Source of the DNA: Bacteriovoracaceae bacterium
GTDB taxonomy: Bacteria; Bdellovibrionota; Bacteriovoracia; Bacteriovoracales; Bacteriovoracaceae
DNA: 64,000 nucleotides
Reading direction: 5' to 3'
NCBI GenBank assembly: GCA_024711325.1
Contig: JANJTC010000007.1
Coordinates: forward strand, 202,598 to 266,597
The notes beneath the pieces were generated by a model. That model was not told the DNA's origin. It saw only the letters and a program-made list of their open reading frames with translations, and searched no databases. The translations under genes were made by a program, and so were the position numbers. Position 1 is the stretch's first letter. Every line of letters starts with the position of its first letter. This document shows, in pieces, positions 61,265-64,000 of the stretch.

Positions 61265-63679
61265 ATGCTTATCTCTCTTAATTGGATTAAAGACTTTGTA
61301 GAAATCCCGGACATGCCTCCCAAAGAACTGGGATCCCTTTTCACTCTTGCGACTGCAGAAGTTGAGGATGTCATTGTTAAAGGTGAGGCCTTAAAGCCCA
61401 TTCTCTGCGTTGAAATAAAATCGCTAAAACCACATCCGGATTCAGATAAATTGAATCTTGTCACTTTTGACTACGGTCAAGGCAAACTGAAGGAAGTTGT
61501 TTGTGGAGCTCCCAATGTAAGGCCAGGACTTAAAGTTCCTTACGCCCCCATTGGAACGACTCTTCCCAATGGTATGACTCTTGAACCAAAAAAAATTCGC
61601 GGAATTCTTTCTGACGGAATGCTTTGCTCAGAAACAGAATTAGGCCTGGGAGAAGGGAAGTCAGGTCTTATGGAATTAAACGATGATGCGACTCCTGGAA
61701 CATCTCTTCCAGAATACTTAAATCTTGAAACTGACGTTATCCTGGACGTTGATAATAAATCTCTAACTCACAGACCTGATCTTTGGGGATATTTAGGGCT
61801 CGCTCGCGAATTTGCAGCAGCTCATAAAATAGAGCTGAAAAACCGTTTCACCTCTGGTTGGGAAAAGGAAATCGAAACCCAATTTAATAAGGCGATGTCA
61901 CCGGTTAAAATTGAAGTCGCTCAGGACTCATCTTGTCTGGCCTATTATGGACTCTCACTGGATATTCCTAAGATGGGGGAAACACCTGCCTGGATGAAAA
62001 CTCGTCTGGAAGCGGTTGGCCTTCGACCTATTAATCTGATCGTTGATATCAGTAACTATGTCATGGTGGAACTCGGTATCCCTAATCATGTATTCGATCG
62101 TTCCAAAATCATTGGCAACAAAGTCAGCATTCGTCGGGCAGGGGAAGAATTAAAATTTCAAACCTTGGATGAGCAAACACGCACCCTTCTTCCTACTGAC
62201 ACTGTCATCTTTGACAGCGAGAGGCCTCTTGTTCTTGCCGGACTTATGGGAGGATTAGAGAGTGGAGTTACTCCTGATTCAACAAAACTTTTTCTGGAAG
62301 TTGCCAATTGGGATGCGCCCGAAGTTCGTAAAACTTCCGTTCGTCTCGGACTCCGGACAGATTCATCTCAACGTTATGAGAAAACTCTGGATAGTAATCT
62401 TTGTTATCGAACTCTACTGCGCTTAGTGGAGCTCATCTCTGAGCAGTGTCCTGGAGCATCTGTCTTAGGCATGCCTGAGAAGTATATCTTGGACGACAAA
62501 CTTGCGAAGTCTCAGACATTTTCCATCTCGCACTCACAAATAATCAGTAACCTTGGCATGGAAATTCCTAAGGCCACAATCAAGGATATCTTTGAGCGCC
62601 TTGATTTCAAAGTCGACGAAAAACAAGAGATCTTTAATGTGACGGTCCCTTCTTACAGAACGACGAAGGATATTAGCTGCAAGGCCGACTTGATAGAAGA
62701 AATTGGTCGTATGATCGGGTATGACAATATTACTCCCGTTTCACCACTATTGCCGGTTAAGCCAATTAGGCTCTCATCTGCCAAGCAATTTCACCGTAAG
62801 GTCCAAGACTTTCTAGTCCAGCAGGGCAAGGCCCTTCAAGTAATGACCTATCCTTTAACTGGTCTGGAATTACTTCAAAAATCTTTATGGCCGGTCAAGA
62901 ATGATCATCTGGTGCTTGTAAATGCTCTTTCTGTCGAGCAGGATCGTATGCGACCTTCACTTGTTCCTTCAGCTCTTGAAATGGCAGCTCAGAATCACAA
63001 GCATTATGATGCCTTTAGTTTCTTTGAAATCGGTAGAAGCTACCTTGAGTTTGATAAAGAAAGAAGCCAGGTTTTGATTGGAATGTATTCGAAAGAGAAA
63101 ACTCGTTTCTTGGAACTGGAAAACTTGGTAGAAAAACTTCTTTCTACTCTCAATATCAGTTTTAACTTTGCTTCTCTTAATGAAAAATTTCAAAATCCTA
63201 TTATGCCTGCACTTTGGAATGGGATTCATCCACATGAATACTTGAACATTCAAATTATGGGGAAATACACAGGTGTGATAAATACAGTTCATCCGCTTGT
63301 CCTTAAGAACTTTAAGATGAAAGGTTTCTTGTCCTTGGCAGTGATAGATATTACTGATCTAGAGTCGAGAGAGATGAAAGATAAAACTAAATATCAAACA
63401 ATCTCTCGTTTCCCTTCTTCATCTTGTGATTTTACAGTTGTCATGAAAAAAGAACTCCCTGCTGCTTCAGTAATAACTGCTTTAAATTCTTTGAAGCAAA
63501 AAGAATTTAAATCGAAGTCGATTGTGGATATTTTTATGATGAATGAAATAGAAAAAGCCGTATCAATTCGCACTGTTTTTGAAGATTCCGAAAAAACTTT
63601 ATCCGCTGAAACAATAAAAGATCTTGAGCAAAAAGTGGTGCAAGTATTGGAAAAAGCGGGATTTCCTTTAAGGTCTTAA
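61265..63679 (+). CDS. pheT: Phenylalanyl-tRNA synthetase beta subunit
   Basis: An 804-residue subunit. It has the tRNA-binding EMAP-like domain (VEIKSLKPHPDSDKLNLV, CGAPNVRPGLKVPYAPIGT), the B3/B4 editing region, the B5 domain, a catalytic-like core (DLIEEIGRMIGYDNI, SFFEIGRSY) and the C-terminal FDX-ACB anticodon-binding domain (SRFPSSSCDFTVVM). Full length. It ends the window's coding part. Confidence 0.97.
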   Translation: MLISLNWIKDFVEIPDMPPKELGSLFTLATAEVEDVIVKGEALKPILCVEIKSLKPHPDSDKLNLVTFDYGQGKLKEVVCGAPNVRPGLKVPYAPIGTTLPNGMTLEPKKIRGILSDGMLCSETELGLGEGKSGLMELNDDATPGTSLPEYLNLETDVILDVDNKSLTHRPDLWGYLGLAREFAAAHKIELKNRFTSGWEKEIETQFNKAMSPVKIEVAQDSSCLAYYGLSLDIPKMGETPAWMKTRLEAVGLRPINLIVDISNYVMVELGIPNHVFDRSKIIGNKVSIRRAGEELKFQTLDEQTRTLLPTDTVIFDSERPLVLAGLMGGLESGVTPDSTKLFLEVANWDAPEVRKTSVRLGLRTDSSQRYEKTLDSNLCYRTLLRLVELISEQCPGASVLGMPEKYILDDKLAKSQTFSISHSQIISNLGMEIPKATIKDIFERLDFKVDEKQEIFNVTVPSYRTTKDISCKADLIEEIGRMIGYDNITPVSPLLPVKPIRLSSAKQFHRKVQDFLVQQGKALQVMTYPLTGLELLQKSLWPVKNDHLVLVNALSVEQDRMRPSLVPSALEMAAQNHKHYDAFSFFEIGRSYLEFDKERSQVLIGMYSKEKTRFLELENLVEKLLSTLNISFNFASLNEKFQNPIMPALWNGIHPHEYLNIQIMGKYTGVINTVHPLVLKNFKMKGFLSLAVIDITDLESREMKDKTKYQTISRFPSSSCDFTVVMKKELPAASVITALNSLKQKEFKSKSIVDIFMMNEIEKAVSIRTVFEDSEKTLSAETIKDLEQKVVQVLEKAGFPLRS

Positions 63680-63696
63680 AAAGACATTGTTTAGGA

Positions 63697-63741
63697 GGGA
63701 TTTTAGAATAAATTTTTTTTTAAATAATAATCTAAAATCCC
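63697..63741. repeat. 11-bp perfect inverted repeat flanking an A/T-rich loop
   Basis: GGGATTTTAGA (63697-63707) and TCTAAAATCCC (63731-63741), 23 nt apart. It could be the pheT terminator (no T run follows), or a protein site. The right arm touches the -35 of the next promoter, and the loop is its UP-element-like segment. Confidence 0.6.
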
Positions 63742-63770
63742 TTGACGGAGTAACCGAAGATATTTATTAT
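63742..63770 (+). promoter_or_regulatory. Strong sigma70 promoter with UP-element-like upstream region
   Basis: TTGACG (63742-63747), 17-bp spacer, TATTAT (63765-63770). The 30 nt upstream are nearly pure A/T (UP-element-like), and the discriminator begins CCC, as in promoters under stringent control. These are the marks of rRNA promoters. Confidence 0.75.
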
Positions 63771-63834
63771 CCCAAAACACTTCAACAACGAATTAAGTAG
63801 TTAAAAGCAGAGTTCATTCTCTGGTAGAAGTTTT

Positions 63835-63846
63835 CGCTCTTTGAAA
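63835..63846 (+). promoter_or_regulatory. boxA-like antitermination element
   Basis: CGCTCTTTGAAA closely matches the rrn boxA consensus (TGCTCTTTAACA; TGCTCTTTGAAA in several phyla). It lies about 60 nt after the predicted transcription start, where Nus factors load on rRNA transcripts. Confidence 0.6.
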
Positions 63847-63923
63847 TTTGAATATGATTAAAAGTTTTGATGCCTTAACGGGTGTCAAGATGAGATGAGA
63901 AAGAAACACCGTTCTATTGCCTA

Positions 63924-63962
63924 GTCAGCCGTAAGATTTAGTATCTTCGGATATAGGCTGAC
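63924..63962 (+). ncRNA. Stem-loop in the predicted rRNA leader
   Basis: GTCAGCC (63924-63930) pairs with GGCTGAC (63956-63962). Inside it, TATC-TTCG-GATA (63942-63953) forms a UUCG-capped hairpin. Such structures are common in rRNA leaders and RNase processing stems. Confidence 0.45.
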
Positions 63963-64000
63963 GGTAGCTTGATTAAGTTCAAGTTATTGTAAATCAATCG

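Larger units (their letters stand above)
63680..64000 (+). other. Gene-free right end: probable rRNA operon promoter and leader
   Basis: No protein-coding gene is seen. The stretch holds an inverted repeat, an A/T-rich segment, a strong promoter, a boxA-like element and stem-loops (separate entries). This order matches an rrn leader; the 16S gene itself would begin beyond the window. Confidence 0.6.

Noticed and set aside
1..64000. Insertion sequences, prophage, tRNA genes, CRISPR arrays
   Set aside because: No transposase, integrase, phage structural gene, tRNA cloverleaf or regular repeat-spacer pattern was recognised by eye; short or unusual RNA genes could be missed.

Overview
The window looks like chromosomal DNA of a Gram-negative bacterium of moderate GC (roughly 40-45 % by eye), most likely a predatory-type member of the Bdellovibrionota (Bacteriovorax/Peredibacter-like). 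This assignment is an inference. It rests on the mix of complete housekeeping operons with many exported Cys-containing proteins, secreted metallopeptidases, murein-peptide enzymes, a lone CpaF ATPase and a degenerate HD-GYP protein. No transposase, integrase, prophage, CRISPR array or tRNA gene was seen. The right end runs into what looks like the leader of an rRNA operon.

Layout. 0-4.7 kb: an EthD-like protein and a minus-strand pstS-pstC-pstA-pstB-pstB operon; the two ATPases carry complementary lesions, and a three-repeat Pho-box-like element lies upstream of pstS. 4.8-12.2 kb: a TauE/SafE permease, 4-hydroxyphenylpyruvate dioxygenase, a NYN protein, a fused indolepyruvate ferredoxin oxidoreductase and a Nudix-MBL fusion (aromatic amino-acid/2-oxoacid metabolism). 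12.3-18.7 kb: degenerate HD-GYP protein, ddl, a ThrRS without a TGS domain, a TPR-winged-helix regulator, an exported protein and RimI. 18.8-24.8 kb: the rimP-nusA-infB-rbfA-truB operon, with an intrinsic terminator abutting the rimP start codon. 24.8-34.5 kb: plsC, a ferredoxin, an MpaA-like peptidase, a PTPS-III-type pterin enzyme, RNase HI, a small BtuCDF/FecBCD-type ABC importer interrupted by an M48 lipoprotein, an FKBP lipoprotein, and a tandem pair of secreted HExxH peptidases. 34.7-38.7 kb: YqfO-like, cupredoxin-like, CpaF, enolase and a 2H-like protein.

38.7-53 kb is the accessory heart of the window: a predicted outer-membrane protein, a protein with a C-terminal membrane anchor, and four large exported proteins of an unrecognised family (called P1-P4 here). 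They share hydrophobic-helix modules and a near-C-terminal IFxxxSxRY-type motif. Mixed in are a Pro/Arg/Asn/Tyr-rich exported protein, a VanY-like carboxypeptidase translationally coupled to P4, and a YiiX-like cysteine peptidase coupled to an L-Ala-D/L-Glu epimerase. 53-63.7 kb returns to housekeeping: slyD, a CaiB/BaiF protein, a YyaL-like protein, a lytic transglycosylase, a chorismate-mutase-like protein, cmk, rfaE1, a DUF4416 protein and pheST.

The best candidate for an undescribed system is the P1-P4 family with its shared C-terminal tag. The best mechanistic oddity is the pair of PstB proteins: PstB1 has lost its ABC signature, while PstB2 has lost its Walker A glycine, Q-loop Gln and H-loop His. 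This predicts an obligate heterodimer with one working ATP site.
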